A DNA stretch of 64,000 nt from Blepharisma japonicum (GCA_949751835.1 CATKHK010000015.1:372001-436000); one strand, 5' to 3'; counted from the first letter of the stretch, positions 44,530 through 55,449 are shown. Translations and numbers: made by a program. The notes: generated by a model from the sequence alone, not told the origin.

Positions 44530-45519
44530 ATGGATATTCCGATCTTAGACTTTCATTCAAAACGAGATTTATCAAGCAAATTCTTAATAAATTACCCTGA
44601 AATAGGTGAATTAGAAGAAGGAATTCCTTACAAAGAATTCTTCTATCATAGCAGAGCCCGCGATAAAAATCTTGAATTCAGGGTTTTAAAAAGAATAACT
44701 GAAACTAAACAGCACGCAGAACTGCTTATAGAAAATTCTGCCTTTACTTGCCCGTTAAATCGCTATGCAGATATTTTACCATATCGAGATACAATAGTTC
44801 CTCTTTCATATTACCTTTATATTAATGCTAGCTTTATTGATGGATCGATCACAAATTCTGAGCAAATGTTTACAGCTACACAAGGTCCTCTTAGAAGTAC
44901 AATGGACGCATTCTGGAGTATGATATGAGAATATAATGTTTCTTTGATAATCATGATGTGCAGCCTTCAGGAAGGAGGGGTTTCGAAATGTGAAGAATAT
45001 TTTCCAAATAAATGGTCAATCCACTTGAAAGAATTCGAAATTACCTTAATAAAGAGGGTCAATAGATACTCCTCTTTAATAGAGAGAACTCTATTAGTTA
45101 CTCATATTCCCAGTGATGAATGCAAAATTGTAACCCATTTGCAAAGTACTTCTTGACCAGACCAAGGTGTGCCTAAAGTACTTGATGAGTTCAGTTCAAT
45201 TAATTACATGATTTCTATGATAAAGAAAAAAAGGCAAGGAAACTCAAAGATTGCAGTGCATTGCTCAGCAGGAATAGGGAGAACTGGAGTTTTGATTGGA
45301 ATTTATAATCTTGTGGCTCACTTAGATGAAAGGCTTAGTAAGGAGCTATATAATTTAGATACAGATCCAGCATTATCAATATTTGGGACTGTAAGAAAAC
45401 TGAGGGAACAAAGATGAGGGATGGTTGCTACTGCAAAGCAATATAAATTCATGTATAAGTTTATGGAATATTGAATAGCATCATTTTTAGCTTACAAAAG
45501 TCAATTTAAAAGAGTTTAA
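44530..45519 (+). CDS. Protein tyrosine phosphatase, classical type
   Basis: 329 residues from ATG 44530 to TAA with TGA(Trp) at residues 133, 209, 296 and 316. Motifs in order: PLNRYADILPYRD (KNRYxxxxPYD-like, residues about 78-90), YINASFIDG, TQGPL, MCSLQEGGVSKCEEYFP, WPDQGVP (WPD loop, Trp from TGA), and the catalytic HCSAGIGRTG (Cys/Arg both present), with the Q-loop region RKLREQRWGMVAT near the end. All residues for catalysis are intact, so it should dephosphorylate phosphotyrosine. A catalytic domain only, with no extra domains. The longer reading from 44506 needs a TTG start. Confidence 0.93.
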
Positions 45520-45542
45520 TTAAAATAATTTTAGAGAATCAA

Positions 45543-46103
45543 TTATTCTAAGTAAATTTTTATTTCTTCCTTTTTACACCATTTTTTAAAGTTTATCCTC
45601 ACATACATGGTGTATTGATTTATCAAATCCTTAACTGTATCAGGGATATCGCATATTGACAGCTTATCCATAGCAGCTTCTCCATTTAAGTCTAAAGTTT
45701 CAATTTCTTTTAGTTCCATACATATTTTATATCTATCCATAGCATCAAATGATCTAACGCAACTTCTCACTCTCGAAAAATAGTCAATTTCACTTCGAAT
45801 CATTTTATTTTTATTTTTGGTAATAAAATTGCACACTCGTTCTGTGACCATTATGATATATCCACATGCAGGCATTACATTATTTTTTCCTAATCGAGTA
45901 GCATCTTCTTGCTGCTTCTTAGTTTGGTAAGGTTTATAAGCAAGAGGCCTTTTAAGCTTTTTTTCTATAAGTTCTGTGCTTTCTTCTAATGCTGACTTGA
46001 AGCGCCTACACTGTTGGCAGCAATTATTTGGATTCTTTTCAAGTTGAATAAATCTGGAGATTGGGTCTTTGCAGCCCATACAAATTTTCTCTTCCTTTTT
46101 CAT
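45543..46103 (-). CDS. Small Cys-rich protein, paralogue A of tandem pair
   Basis: 186 residues, ATG to TAA, identical in length to the next minus-strand gene and clearly its paralogue. Blocks CMGCKDPISRFIQL, NNCCQ-x-CRRFKSAL, YIIMVTERVCN, GEAAMDKLSICDIPD and KDLINQYTMYVRINFKKWC are shared almost exactly; the linker around residues 55-85 diverges. CxxC (residues 9-12) with CCxxC (28-32) suggests a zinc-binding finger at the N-terminus. The rest is helical. No family recognised. Conserved residues in both copies suggest both are under selection. Confidence 0.8.
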   Translation of the reverse strand: MKKEEKICMGCKDPISRFIQLEKNPNNCCQQCRRFKSALEESTELIEKKLKRPLAYKPYQTKKQQEDATRLGKNNVMPACGYIIMVTERVCNFITKNKNKMIRSEIDYFSRVRSCVRSFDAMDRYKICMELKEIETLDLNGEAAMDKLSICDIPDTVKDLINQYTMYVRINFKKWCKKEEIKIYLE

Positions 46104-46124
46104 ATTTTAAGTCCCCCAAAAATA
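46104..46124 (-). promoter_or_regulatory. Conserved 5'-flank of paralogue A
   Basis: Reading toward the gene, TTTTTGGGGGACTTAAAAT directly precedes the ATG. The same element precedes paralogue B (47023-47040). GC-rich GGGGGAC stands out in AT-rich spacer DNA. It may be promoter or 5' UTR signal retained from duplication. Confidence 0.5.
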
Positions 46125-46461
46125 ATACTTGAATTTCTCATGAGAACTTTATTTGCCTTTTACTTGAAGTTTATTGAATTATGGATTATCAATATTTGAA
46201 ATTGTAAAAGTAGCAATGTGATAAAGGGCAGGAGAGCTGCATTTAAAAAATTTATTAATTTATATATAAATTTGTGGCTTATTTAGTAGCTTGTTTAACT
46301 CTCTAAGTCAATCAATAAATATAAAGAAAAGGAACGATTAATTTAAATCTAATAAGGCAACATCAACCTTAAATGATCTATCCGAATTAATTCATCGAGA
46401 AATAACTATGTGAATATACAAGGAAAGGCAGAGAAATTAGATCCTTAATTAGAGTTAAAAC
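46104..46461. other. Spacer between tandem paralogues
   Basis: About 360 bp. Next to the start codons of both copies is a shared element on the coding strand: T-rich run, GGGGGACTTAAA, then the ATG region (see promoter features). The rest is AT-rich with no ORF. Confidence 0.55.
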
Positions 46462-47022
46462 TTAAGTAAAGTTTATTAAATCTTCCTTTTTACACCATTT
46501 TTTAAAGTTTATCCTCACATACATGGTGTATTGATTTATCAAATCTTTAATTGCATCAGGTATATCACATATTGACAATTTATCCATAGCAGCTTCTCCA
46601 TATAGATCTAAATTTTCAATGTCTTTTAATTCTTCGATAATTTTGTCTTTTTCTTTGGAATCAAATCCCCTGGCACAATTTCTAACTCTTGCAAAAAAAT
46701 CAATTTCACCACGAATCTGTTTATTCTTGTCATTTGAAAAATAATTGCAAACTCTCTCTGTGACCATTATGATATATTTGGATAATTGGATTGTGCTATT
46801 TCTCCCGGGTTTGGGTGCATACTCTTGTAGCTTTTTTTTGGGATTTGGGTGTTTATATCTAAGATTTTTCTTAAGTTTTTTTTCTATAAGCTGAGTGCTT
46901 TCATCTAGTGCTGACTTGAAGCGCCGACATTTCTGACAGCAATTATTCGGATCCTTTGCAAGTTGAATAAATCTGGAGATTGGGTCTTTGCAGCCCATAC
47001 AAATTTTCTCTTCACTTTTCAT
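46462..47022 (-). CDS. Small Cys-rich protein, paralogue B of tandem pair
   Basis: 186 residues from ATG 47022; an upstream reading would need a TTG start within the shared flank. Same architecture as paralogue A: N-terminal CxxC/CCxxC finger-like Cys set, then helical body. The linker region (YKHPNPKKKLQEYAPKPGR) differs from A. TAA stop. DNA identity is highest at the two ends, including the last 60 codons, and the first 50 codons. The middle has diverged, so the duplication is not the most recent possible. Function unknown. Confidence 0.8.
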   Translation of the reverse strand: MKSEEKICMGCKDPISRFIQLAKDPNNCCQKCRRFKSALDESTQLIEKKLKKNLRYKHPNPKKKLQEYAPKPGRNSTIQLSKYIIMVTERVCNYFSNDKNKQIRGEIDFFARVRNCARGFDSKEKDKIIEELKDIENLDLYGEAAMDKLSICDIPDAIKDLINQYTMYVRINFKKWCKKEDLINFT

Positions 47023-47040
47023 TTTTAAGTCCCCCAAAAA
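47023..47040 (-). promoter_or_regulatory. Conserved 5'-flank of paralogue B
   Basis: TTTTTGGGGGACTTAAAA directly precedes ATG 47022, as in paralogue A with one base difference in spacing. Confidence 0.5.
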
Positions 47041-48000
47041 TTATTAGCAATATTTCATAGCAAATTATATATTTATCTAGTTTATGATCTAAATGCCTAG
47101 ATATTAACTCTATGTCTACTATTAGACACCAAGCATAACTTGAGAAAATTCACTCACTTAATTATAATTGTCTTTATTAATATCATGCCTATTTGAATTT
47201 ACCATGAGATTTCTTAATATTTGAACTTGTAGATCTCTAGACAATATTAAAGACGAATGAATATAAAGGAAGTTATTTTACTTTGATTCATGAAATTTGA
47301 TTTCTATTTTTCGCTAGAATTATTAAAAATGACATTCAATTTTTTAATAGAAAATTTTTGATAATCTATTATTCTATTGGCGAGAGTATTGGCATTCAAA
47401 ATACGCCGTTGAAGTTGAGGGCGTTGAAAGTGATCCTTCATTGCATGAAACCCATAATTAAAAGAAAAAGGAAAAGGCCAGCTGAAGTTGAATTTGCATA
47501 AAAATTGTACATATTATTTATTGCTTTGTTTATGAAACAATTGAAATTGGAAATCAGATGAATCTGTAGGAGAAATGATTGAAGGTGTTGCAATTGAAAT
47601 CAAAATTTTTCAATGTGATGTGGATGCATATGGAATTCTGATTGAATTTCCTAATGAAATGGAATTATCTTTTTGAATTTTTTAGAAGTTTTATTCTGAA
47701 GTTTGCTATTTTTTGAGATGTTTTATTAAAACAATAGAAACGCTGAAATCCAGCGTTAAAATAAATAATAAATAATAATTAGAACAAAGATTTATTATTC
47801 TCTATTTTCTGCTTTCTAGCAAAATATTAGTGATGAAGACTCTGATAATTAAATCTATGACAATTAGCTAATCTTAAATCAAAAACATTGAAATATTTCA
47901 ACATAAATCAAGTTTTCCAAAGTTCTTATCTATTTCCACAATTAAGAGATATTTAGAGGCCATGCTGTTTTTGTATTTTCTAAAAACATAATAATTCACC
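47041..48000. other. Intergenic kilobase, possible ORF relic
   Basis: 960 bp without an intact gene. From about 47455 to 47685 a plus-strand frame is open for about 75 codons with TGA(Trp) and protein-like composition (SDESVGEMIEGVAIEIKIF, CDVDAYGILIEFPNEMELS), ending at TAG, but its only ATG is late (47573). It may be the end of a decayed gene. The rest is AT-rich spacer. Confidence 0.4.
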
Positions 48001-49314
48001 ATGGAGCAACTTTTTTACGACCCTCTAACCTCATCTCCACCTCAATCACCTGCAAAAAAAATTGAGCAAGTGCAAGAACCTCCAAAGAAAATAGAAGAAG
48101 AGCAAGAGCCTGAAGAAGTTTATTTGCAAAATGTTAGCGAAAATATTTCCAAACAAATTCAGCTAATTGATGATAATTTTATTCCAAAAATCAAAAAAGG
48201 CGACGAAGAAATTCAGATTTCTGTGACAAATCCGATATTTAAAGAAGATAAAATTACTAAGCATGTGATTTATACAATAATTGGAAGAGACAATTCAGGA
48301 CCATTTGAGACTTATCGCCGCTATAAAGATTTTCTTGCTCTTCGATTAAGTTTGGTTATAAGATGGCCAGGCTGCTACATTCCTCAGCTGCCTCCAAAGC
48401 AGCGTGTTGTAAGAATTATTTAGGGAAACAAACAGCCTCAATTTATAGAGCAGAGAAGAAAACTACTGGAATATTTTATGAAAAGATGTGTAGGGCTTCC
48501 TTATATAAAATCATCAGAAGAATTCAGACTTTTCCTCAGAGGAGCTGGCGAATATAAAAGAATTATTCTTGAACAAAGAAGACTAAACTACATAGAAATT
48601 GCTCACAGCTTGCAAAACGAATTCACTGAATTTTCATTATATCAGTTATCAGATGAAGCAAACAGGCAAGTAGATGAAGCAGAAAAATTATTCCAAGGAG
48701 GACTTGAAACATTAGAAAAATTTGAAGATGTCTGTAAATTAAATGTGGACTATTATGCATCTTTTGATAACGAGCTCCTAGGGCTTATGCAAGGTTTGAA
48801 AAATATTAATGTCTTTTATCAGCAGAATTATAATGCGAGAGAAATAAAAATCCCTTTAAGAGATTCGCATATTAATCCTTATCAAATTTTATTGGATTGG
48901 GTGAGGTGTGAAATATTGGATATGCAAGCAATAATAGAAGCTATTCAAAAGAAAAATGAGTATGATAGGATAAGAGAATCTGCTGAAAGCAAACTTGAAG
49001 AAGATAAAGCACAGTTAGAAAAACTGATGAGTGGCAAAAAGACACTTTCGCAAAGATTATCTGTAAAACCTAAGGAACATCATATTTCTAAACAAGAAGT
49101 TATTATTCAAGAATTGGAGGCAGAAATTAAAAGCATTTTGACTATAAATAAAATTATAACAGCAAGGCTAATACATAAAGAAATTCCAGCTTTTAAAGAT
49201 ACAAAGCTTTCGCTCTATGAAGTTATTATGCGAACTTTTACGACATCAACAATAGAAGAGCTGCAGAGTTTGATAAATCAAGGAAAGACTATTGAAGAAA
49301 GTTTAAACTTTTAA
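48001..49314 (+). CDS. PX-domain sorting nexin (SNX-BAR type) with 15-nt intron
   Basis: 432 residues after removing intron 48409-48423; without splicing the frame ends at TAG inside it. Residues about 60-175 form a PX domain: ISVTNPIFKEDKITKHVIYT, RRYKDFLALRLSL (the PI3P-binding RRY...F), and IPQLPPKQRV-GNKQPQFIEQRR across the splice site, matching SNX PPKxxxGNxxxxFIExRR. The C-terminal 250 residues are helical (BAR-like). SNX proteins with this layout act in endosomal sorting. N-terminal 60 residues are Pro/Glu-rich. Confidence 0.88.
48409..48423 (+). other. 15-nt spliceosomal intron (SNX gene)
   Basis: GTAAGAATTATTTAG. Removing it joins CAG-CGT-GTT to GGA-AAC and restores the conserved PX GNK motif; retention inserts a stop (TAG) in phase 0. 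It is exactly 15 nt, as known for heterotrichs. Confidence 0.92.
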
Positions 49315-49476
49315 GCATAACTAGTTGATAACCCTTATATAAACAAGTTATAAGAATAGCGTCGATTTAAAGTTAGTGGAGCCAAACGATATAAGCAATA
49401 AATAGTTTTGATTATTTATGATTAGTTACAATTAGTATAGCATGCATATGAATTTTTCTTGGATAATAACCCTTAA

Positions 49477-51271
49477 TTAATAATTAGTAAACGTATGCTC
49501 AGGTTTATGGGCATTAAATCCTTTCAATTCAAGTGTATCTTTTTTAATATAGCAATGCTCGCATAGTTCAAAATTGAAGCACATATTGCACTTATACTTA
49601 GGCGAAACTAAGGGATTTCTTCCACATCCGCTACATATGGACATTTTAAAAGTTCTATTTGATAATGTTATGATTTCTATTCTATGCTTGGAATCATGAC
49701 CTTTTATTTGCTCAAACTCTTTAAAGCTGCAGTTGAAAAAACAGTTTTGACCTACATTAATATTACATAATGTCAAATGGCTACAGTCTGCGCATAAAAA
49801 GCAAGGCCCTAATATAGGCTTCTGATAGCAACTGACACACCGCTTATTTTCATGTATCGGCAAGCCATTTCCTGCTTGTGGTTTTTCATGAGCCTGAAAA
49901 ATATGGTTAAAGCAGCCAGTTTGGGTTTCAATAATTTCATCATAGCAGTCTAAAATAAATTTTACTTTCACAATAATCAATATTCTCACACTGTAAACAT
50001 TGAAAGCGGCACCCCCATATTGGTTCCACCCCACATCTATCACATTTATGGTAATGGTGGAGTGTATCTTGAGTGTTATTATTTTCTAGCTTAAAATAAT
50101 CCTGCATTGTATCGTTGCGTTCTTGCTGGACACTTTCTATACATTGTTCACAAATATCGAAATTCCTTTGCTTTTTGGACTTGAATCTCAAAAGACCTTC
50201 AGGGATGTCCCGTTTACATTTATCGCAGACTGTATGGTTTCTCCATTTTTCAAAAACTTCTCCTATTTGGTTGCCAAGAGACAGCCAACCAGGTCTTAGA
50301 TTATTGTTTCTCGCAAAGATTTCGCATTTTTTTGACCCTGGCATCATAAGTTCAATGATAGTATAAAGCTGGTCTGGCTTTTGGCTTTTTTTTCTTACAT
50401 CAGCAATGATAAGGTCGTTAGAAACTTTAGACCGGAATTCCACCTTTTCTCCTGGTGGACACTTGTAGCCGACTATACACATTTCGGTGGAATGTAAAAA
50501 ATAAAACCCATGAGAAACCATTGCTCGGCGGCCACCTTGAGTAGTCTTAACCCATATTAGGTGATCTACACACTCGTAGCCTCACTTGTTCAGACAGTCA
50601 TATCCTGCATTCATATTTCCACTTAACACCCATATAAAGCAGAACCCTTTCTTGGAGAGTTTTTCTATCGGTATTTCCATGATTTCTTGGTTAGAAAGCG
50701 TATCATACTCTAGCTGAAACTTGTTATTAGAAAACATAAACGGTGAATCCGAATTTTTTTGGCCTCCACGTATTCTTCACGGCGGGTCTACTACAACGAC
50801 ATCAAAGAGTCCAAACTTTTCAACAATGTAATCCAAGTTAAAATACCTCAGGTCACAGTTAATAAAGGTGCTTTCCATCATCTTGGTGTCAGTTGGAGCC
50901 CCTAATTCTATTATATTGAGAAGCTCGTTGACCAGATCTCTGACGATAAGATCTACGTCTTCTTTCTTCTTTTTGCGAGGCTCAGACGGCTGCTTGTGCT
51001 TTTTGTTGGCTTGCGTTTTGGCCCTAGGCAATTGGACAGGGATGGAGGTTTGGGGCTCTAGTTTGAAGTCATATGAATTCAGGTGGGAATCAGACATTTC
51101 TTCAGAGGCGCTTTCTACGATTTCGTCAGCGATTTGAACCCTCTTCTTTGTAGGTTGAGCTAATGGAGTGAACATCTGCCGCTGGACTTGGCTTCGATCT
51201 CGGAACTCAAACCGATGTCCCCACTTGCTTTTGTCGTCGATATCGATTCCCTTTTTACGAGGCTTTTCCAT
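49477..51271 (-). CDS. MT-A70 adenine methyltransferase fused to ZZ-like zinc fingers
   Basis: 592 residues from ATG 51271 to TAA after removing intron 49950-49965. Residues about 1-100 are basic and disordered. MT-A70 domain at about 135-340: catalytic DPPW at 162-165, with Trp encoded by TGA, then KGFCFIWVLSGNMNAGYD, VDHLIWVKT, HSTEMCIVGYK and RPGWLSLGNQIG (about 327-338), as in METTL3/MTA. Four ZZ-like Cys clusters follow: 349-377 (CDKC...CEQC), 410-435 (CDRC...CLQC...CENC, completed across the intron), CVSC...CADC, and CSGC...CNMC...CEHC with a trailing His pair. Ciliate MT-A70 proteins include DNA 6mA and RNA m6A enzymes; the fusion does not decide which. Confidence 0.9.
49950..49965 (-). 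other. 16-nt intron (MT-A70 gene)
   Basis: On the coding strand GTAAAATTTATTTTAG. Removal joins TGT-GAA-A to AC-TGC, giving the ZZ motif CENCYDE; retention shifts the frame and stops a few codons later. Confidence 0.92.
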
Positions 51272-51730
51272 ATTTAATTAAAGCCTTCAGTGAAAGAGTG
51301 GCTAAAAAATCAAAAACCACTCACGGAACCCATAGCCCATTTTTATTAAAGTTAAATTTCAGTTGCCTTTAGAAAAATTTTGAGAGTTAATAGAAACGAA
51401 ATAAGAAGGGAGAAAAATTCAATTGGGGAATGGACTTTTGGGTCTCAAGAAGAAAAAGTGGAATGATTATTTTTATTTTAGCGCTATTGTTTTTCTTATT
51501 AATTAGATTCTGAGAAGACGATTATGTGATAAGCAATTAAAATTGATATAGAATTTTATAAAGATTTAAAAGATGCTTGGCTTGGCTCATCATTCTTAAG
51601 ATGATTAAAATCTTTAGTAGAAATCTTAATTAGTATATTAATGTTAAAGATAAGCTTAATTTCAAATATAGCCAGAAATTATCACATTTTTGTCTTTCAT
51701 ATAATCTTGTAAGCGAATTAGAACACTTAT
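51272..51730. other. Intergenic with a short stem-loop
   Basis: About 460 bp upstream of the MT-A70 start, and downstream of the FtsH-like stop. Inverted repeat GAGTGG (51296-51301) / CCACTC (51317-51322) with a 15-nt loop. The plus-strand sequence after it resembles that after the stem at 59369-59410. No ORF. Confidence 0.5.
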
Positions 51731-53413
51731 TTATCTGGCTTTTCTTATTATTTCTTTTAATTCCTCTCCTGTTATATTTTCTTTCTCGACTAAAATTTCA
51801 GCTAATTGCATTAGCAATGCTCGATCTTTCTGCATATATTTGAGGCTCTTTTTGTGTGATTTTTTTAGCAATTGATTTACTTCATATTGCACTAATATTT
51901 TATTTCCTCTCTTTTCACGAGGAAAATAAAATATAAAAACAGATTCTTCATTGAACAACCCAGAGCTTACATATTTATTCAAGTAGTTTCTGGCTTTTGT
52001 GATATCTTCTGCACATAAGTCATTCATCCTTTTATTTTTCCCATAAATTAAATCTAAAGCTGCCCTTCCTGATATCAAAATATCAACTTGATCCAGAATT
52101 TCTTTTCTTGTTGTGTTTCGATATACATCAAAGAGTTCTGTAATATTATTGTTAGATGGATTCAATGAAAATGATATATCTTCCATAGGAGTGTTCTCAT
52201 ATTTTTTTAAATACATGAGAGCAATCCCTATTTCATGTACAGCGAGCTGAAGTTTTTCCTCTTTTGTGAGATGTGATACTTTATTGATTTTTCGAATTTC
52301 ATTTAAAATATCATTAGAACTTAGAAAGAAAGTATTATTTTTTGTTGCATGAATAGTTGCTGAATTCAATATTTGGAATAGCTGAGCTGGTGTAAATCCA
52401 ATAGTTTGTCTCGCAATTTCTTCTGTGCTAATTTTAAATTTTAATGATGTTTTTGACAGCGTGTGTTTTATGATTTTCTTACGAGTTTCACGGTCAGGGA
52501 TCGGGATATCGATTTTTCAGTCAAATCTTCCTGTTCGTACCAGCCTTTCATCAAGAGCTTCTGAAGAGTTTGTCGCTGCTATAACAAGTATTTTTTCATT
52601 ATCAGCAATTTGGTCGATTTCATGCATTAGTTGTGTTACAGTCTGCTTACTTTCACCTACACAATTTCCATCTATTTCTTCAGCTATGCTACTTATTTCA
52701 TCAATAAAAATAATTGCAGGCTGTATTTGTTTTGCAACAGCAAATAATTCTCTCATCTTTTTAGCTCCAGATCCTACATATTCTTCATCAAATTCTGAAG
52801 CTGAAAGCTTAAAATATTGTACTCCTGCCTCTCCTGCTATTGCATTAGCTAGTAATGTTTTGCCTGTTCCTGTTTCTCCACTCAAAAGAATCCCTTTAGG
52901 CATTTTTGCATTAGCTTCTTGAAATTTTTCTGGGTTTTTATAATAGTCAATAAGAACTTTAAGTTCGTCAATAAAATCTTCAAGCCCTATGACGTCACTA
53001 AATCTTTCTTTTGGGCGGCGTTCTGGGATAATATTCTCTTTCACAGTAAATGCGTAGGGCATTGGCATTTTTTGATATATTATTTTCCTTAACCCCATCG
53101 AATATTTTCAGTAGAAATAGTGAAAAGATTTTCAAAGGCCTAATAAAGAAATAATTGTAGCAAAAGCTATTGTCCAGAGGAACATAATATCTCGAAGTTT
53201 TTTCAATTTTGGGTGAGACCTTATGGCCATATAAGCTTCTCAAGAATCTTTACGAGGTTCTATAGGTTCTTCAGGCTCTTCATATCATTCTTTTCTTCAA
53301 GGTTCAGGGTTTTCAGGTATTTCAGGCTTACGAACTTTAGACTTTATTGGGAATCTTCTGCTAAAAAAACGGCAATTCTTGAGGAAGCAAGATCTTTTGA
53401 AAATGATAAACAT
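51731..53413 (-). CDS. Mitochondrial FtsH-like AAA protein with degenerate protease site
   Basis: 560 residues from ATG 53413, joined across many TGA(Trp). The N-terminus MFIIFKRSCFLKNCRFFSRR lacks acidic residues and is rich in Arg/Lys, as in mitochondrial targeting sequences. One membrane segment at about 77-94 (FLWTIAFATIISLLGLW). AAA domain at about 135-345: Walker A SGETGTGKT at 178-186, Walker B IIFIDEI at 234-240, ATNSSE. In the second-region-of-homology motif GRFDR the last Arg is Trp (TGA, residue 299). The zinc motif HEAGH reads HEIGI (393-397), so one His ligand is lost. Probably a non-proteolytic FtsH paralogue, similar to plant FtsHi. Confidence 0.85.
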
Positions 53414-53819
53414 TTATGACTGAAAAATTTATTGATAAAATATGTGAGACCGGAGGAGTCAAGTTGCAATTAATAATTTTTAGCGTAAAAACAGATCTAT
53501 ATATTAGAATATAATAATTACTTCGATCATAATATTGTTAAACTTAGTTTAATAAATAATTTCGACTAATCTCTATAAATTTGTATTGCAAAATAAGAAA
53601 ACCAGAATAAAACTTAAATGAGGATAAGAATAAATAATCAGCTCTTTGCTTAGAAAACAGCTTCAAATCTATAATAGAATTGAGCCTTACTAAATAATTA
53701 AATGAATTTGAAGAAAAATTATTCATATTGTGAATTTCAGCTAATGATGCATTATATCATTAGATTAACTCAATCATATTACTCTCTACTCAATTCTTTT
53801 TCCACTGAGAAATAAAAAT
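53414..53819. other. Divergent intergenic, FtsH-like and CDPK
   Basis: About 406 bp between divergent starts. A 60-codon minus-strand ORF at 53544-53726 has an ATG but no domain; not called. Otherwise AT-rich. Confidence 0.5.
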
Positions 53820-55449
53820 ATGGGAGTATGCTGCCCAAAAGAATACAAAATGCTTCGGCCCAAAACAGCAAGACAGCTTGATAAGCCTGAAATTGCCAGC
53901 TCATCTAGGTTAGAGCGTATTATTACAATTAGGAATCAACACTCGCTATGAATTTTTAAAAGTTATAGGATGTGGGCAATTTGGGACTGTACGCGAAGCC
54001 AGAAAGGTCGTCGATGATATAGAAAATAACTGCAAACATTTTGCTATTAAATCTATCAATAAAGTAAGAGTTATGAAAAATCTCCAATTGATGAAAAACG
54101 AAATCTCAATTTTAATGCTTGTTGATCACCCTAACATTATAAAACTATATGAAACCTATGAAGATGACATGTATATTCACTTAGTAATGGAGCTGTGCAC
54201 TGGGGGAGATTTATTCGAATATTTGATGGTTAGAGGCAGTTTAACTGAGCTAGAGGTAGCTCAAATTATGAGGAAAATATTCACAGCAGTTAATCACTTA
54301 CATAATATTAATATATGCCATAGAGATATAAAGCCTGAAAATTTTTTGGTTTCAAGCAAAGATAACGACGCTGATATAAAAATGATTGATTTTGGGATGT
54401 CAGCAAAATTTGGAGGTGAAGAGATGAATACAATATTAGGGACTCCTTATTATTTAGCTCCTGAGGTGTTGAGAGGGTCATATGGATTAGAATGCGATGT
54501 TTGATCTTTGGGTGTAGTCATGTTTTTTCTGCTGGTTGGACAGCACCCATTTAAAGGAGATTCTTTAAATGAAATTTTCCAAAAAATTGTGAAAGCAGAT
54601 TTTGATTTTTCTGATCCAAGTTGAGAAATTATCTCAGATGATGCTAAAATTTTAATCTCAAAAATGCTGATTGTTAACCCTGACTACCGAATTTCCTTAC
54701 AAGATGCTTTATCTCATGAATGATTTGTAAATAATTTATCAAATACTCATCAAAAAATAAAACTGGAAGTCTTTAAATCGATAAAGCGATATAGAGCGCC
54801 AAGTAAGCTTTGGCATGAAGTTATGAAAATTTTGGTACAAAACTTATCAGCTGATCAAATAAAAGAATTGCAGAGTGCTTTTCTAGAAATAGATCAGCGG
54901 AAAACTGGCTTTGTCACTGCTCAAGATATCGAAGCTGCAATGATCCGCAATGGCTTTTTTTTAGCGCGTGATGAATTTAAAGCCCTTGTACAGAGTATAA
55001 ATTATATTGGAAAAGGAAAATTAAATTATACACAGTTTTTAATTGCTTCAGTAGACAAGAGGCGAGCCCTAGATGAAGAATCAATGTGGCTAGTCTTTAA
55101 GCATTTTGATCTTGTAACCTCTAATTAGGATCGCAATGGGACTATAAGTGTTGATGAATTGAAGTTTGCATTGGAAAAAGCAGGGTGCTACCTATCAGAC
55201 ACTGATTATAAAGAAATTATAGATGAGTTTGAATTAAAAGCTGGGGAAACTATGAATTTTGAAGAATTTAAAGAAATTATGCTATGTATTTGTCATTTAG
55301 GCTTTGAAGATCGGTCTTTGGTATGTACAGAGCAAGATGATCAGTTTGTAGAGGCCTCTAGAAGAGGAATGAGAAGACTTTCACAGAGATTGCTATTGCA
55401 AAGGAAAACAATCATAGAGCCAAAGAAAAAGAAAAGAATTACAGATTAA
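53820..55449 (+). CDS. Calcium-dependent protein kinase (CDPK), two tiny introns
   Basis: 532 residues after removing introns 53917-53932 and 55114-55128; the lengths then fit exactly. N-terminus MGVCCPK suits N-myristoylation plus palmitoylation, so membrane anchoring is likely. The kinase domain starts RYEFLKVIGCGQFGTVREA (frame restored by intron 1), with CHRDIKPENFLV, MIDFGMSAKFGG, and LGTPYYLAPEVL intact. A junction region and EF-hands follow: EF1 IDQRKTGFVTAQDIE, EF2 weak, EF3 FDLDRNGTISVDEL (completed by intron 2), EF4 weak. A Ca2+-activated kinase with probably two good EF-hands. Several TGA(Trp). Confidence 0.93.
53917..53932 (+). other. 16-nt intron 1 (CDPK)
   Basis: GTATTATTACAATTAG. 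Removal joins GAG-C to GA-ATC and brings MGVCCPK... into frame with the kinase domain. Without it no ATG is in frame with the glycine loop. Confidence 0.9.
55114..55128 (+). other. 15-nt intron 2 (CDPK)
   Basis: GTAACCTCTAATTAG. Removal joins TTT-GAT-CTT to GAT-CGC-AAT-GGG, giving a complete EF-hand loop. Retention ends the protein at the TAG of the intron. Confidence 0.93.

Noticed and set aside
53544-53726. 60-codon minus-strand ORF with an ATG
   Set aside because: No domain, low complexity and in the promoter spacer between divergent genes; likely chance.
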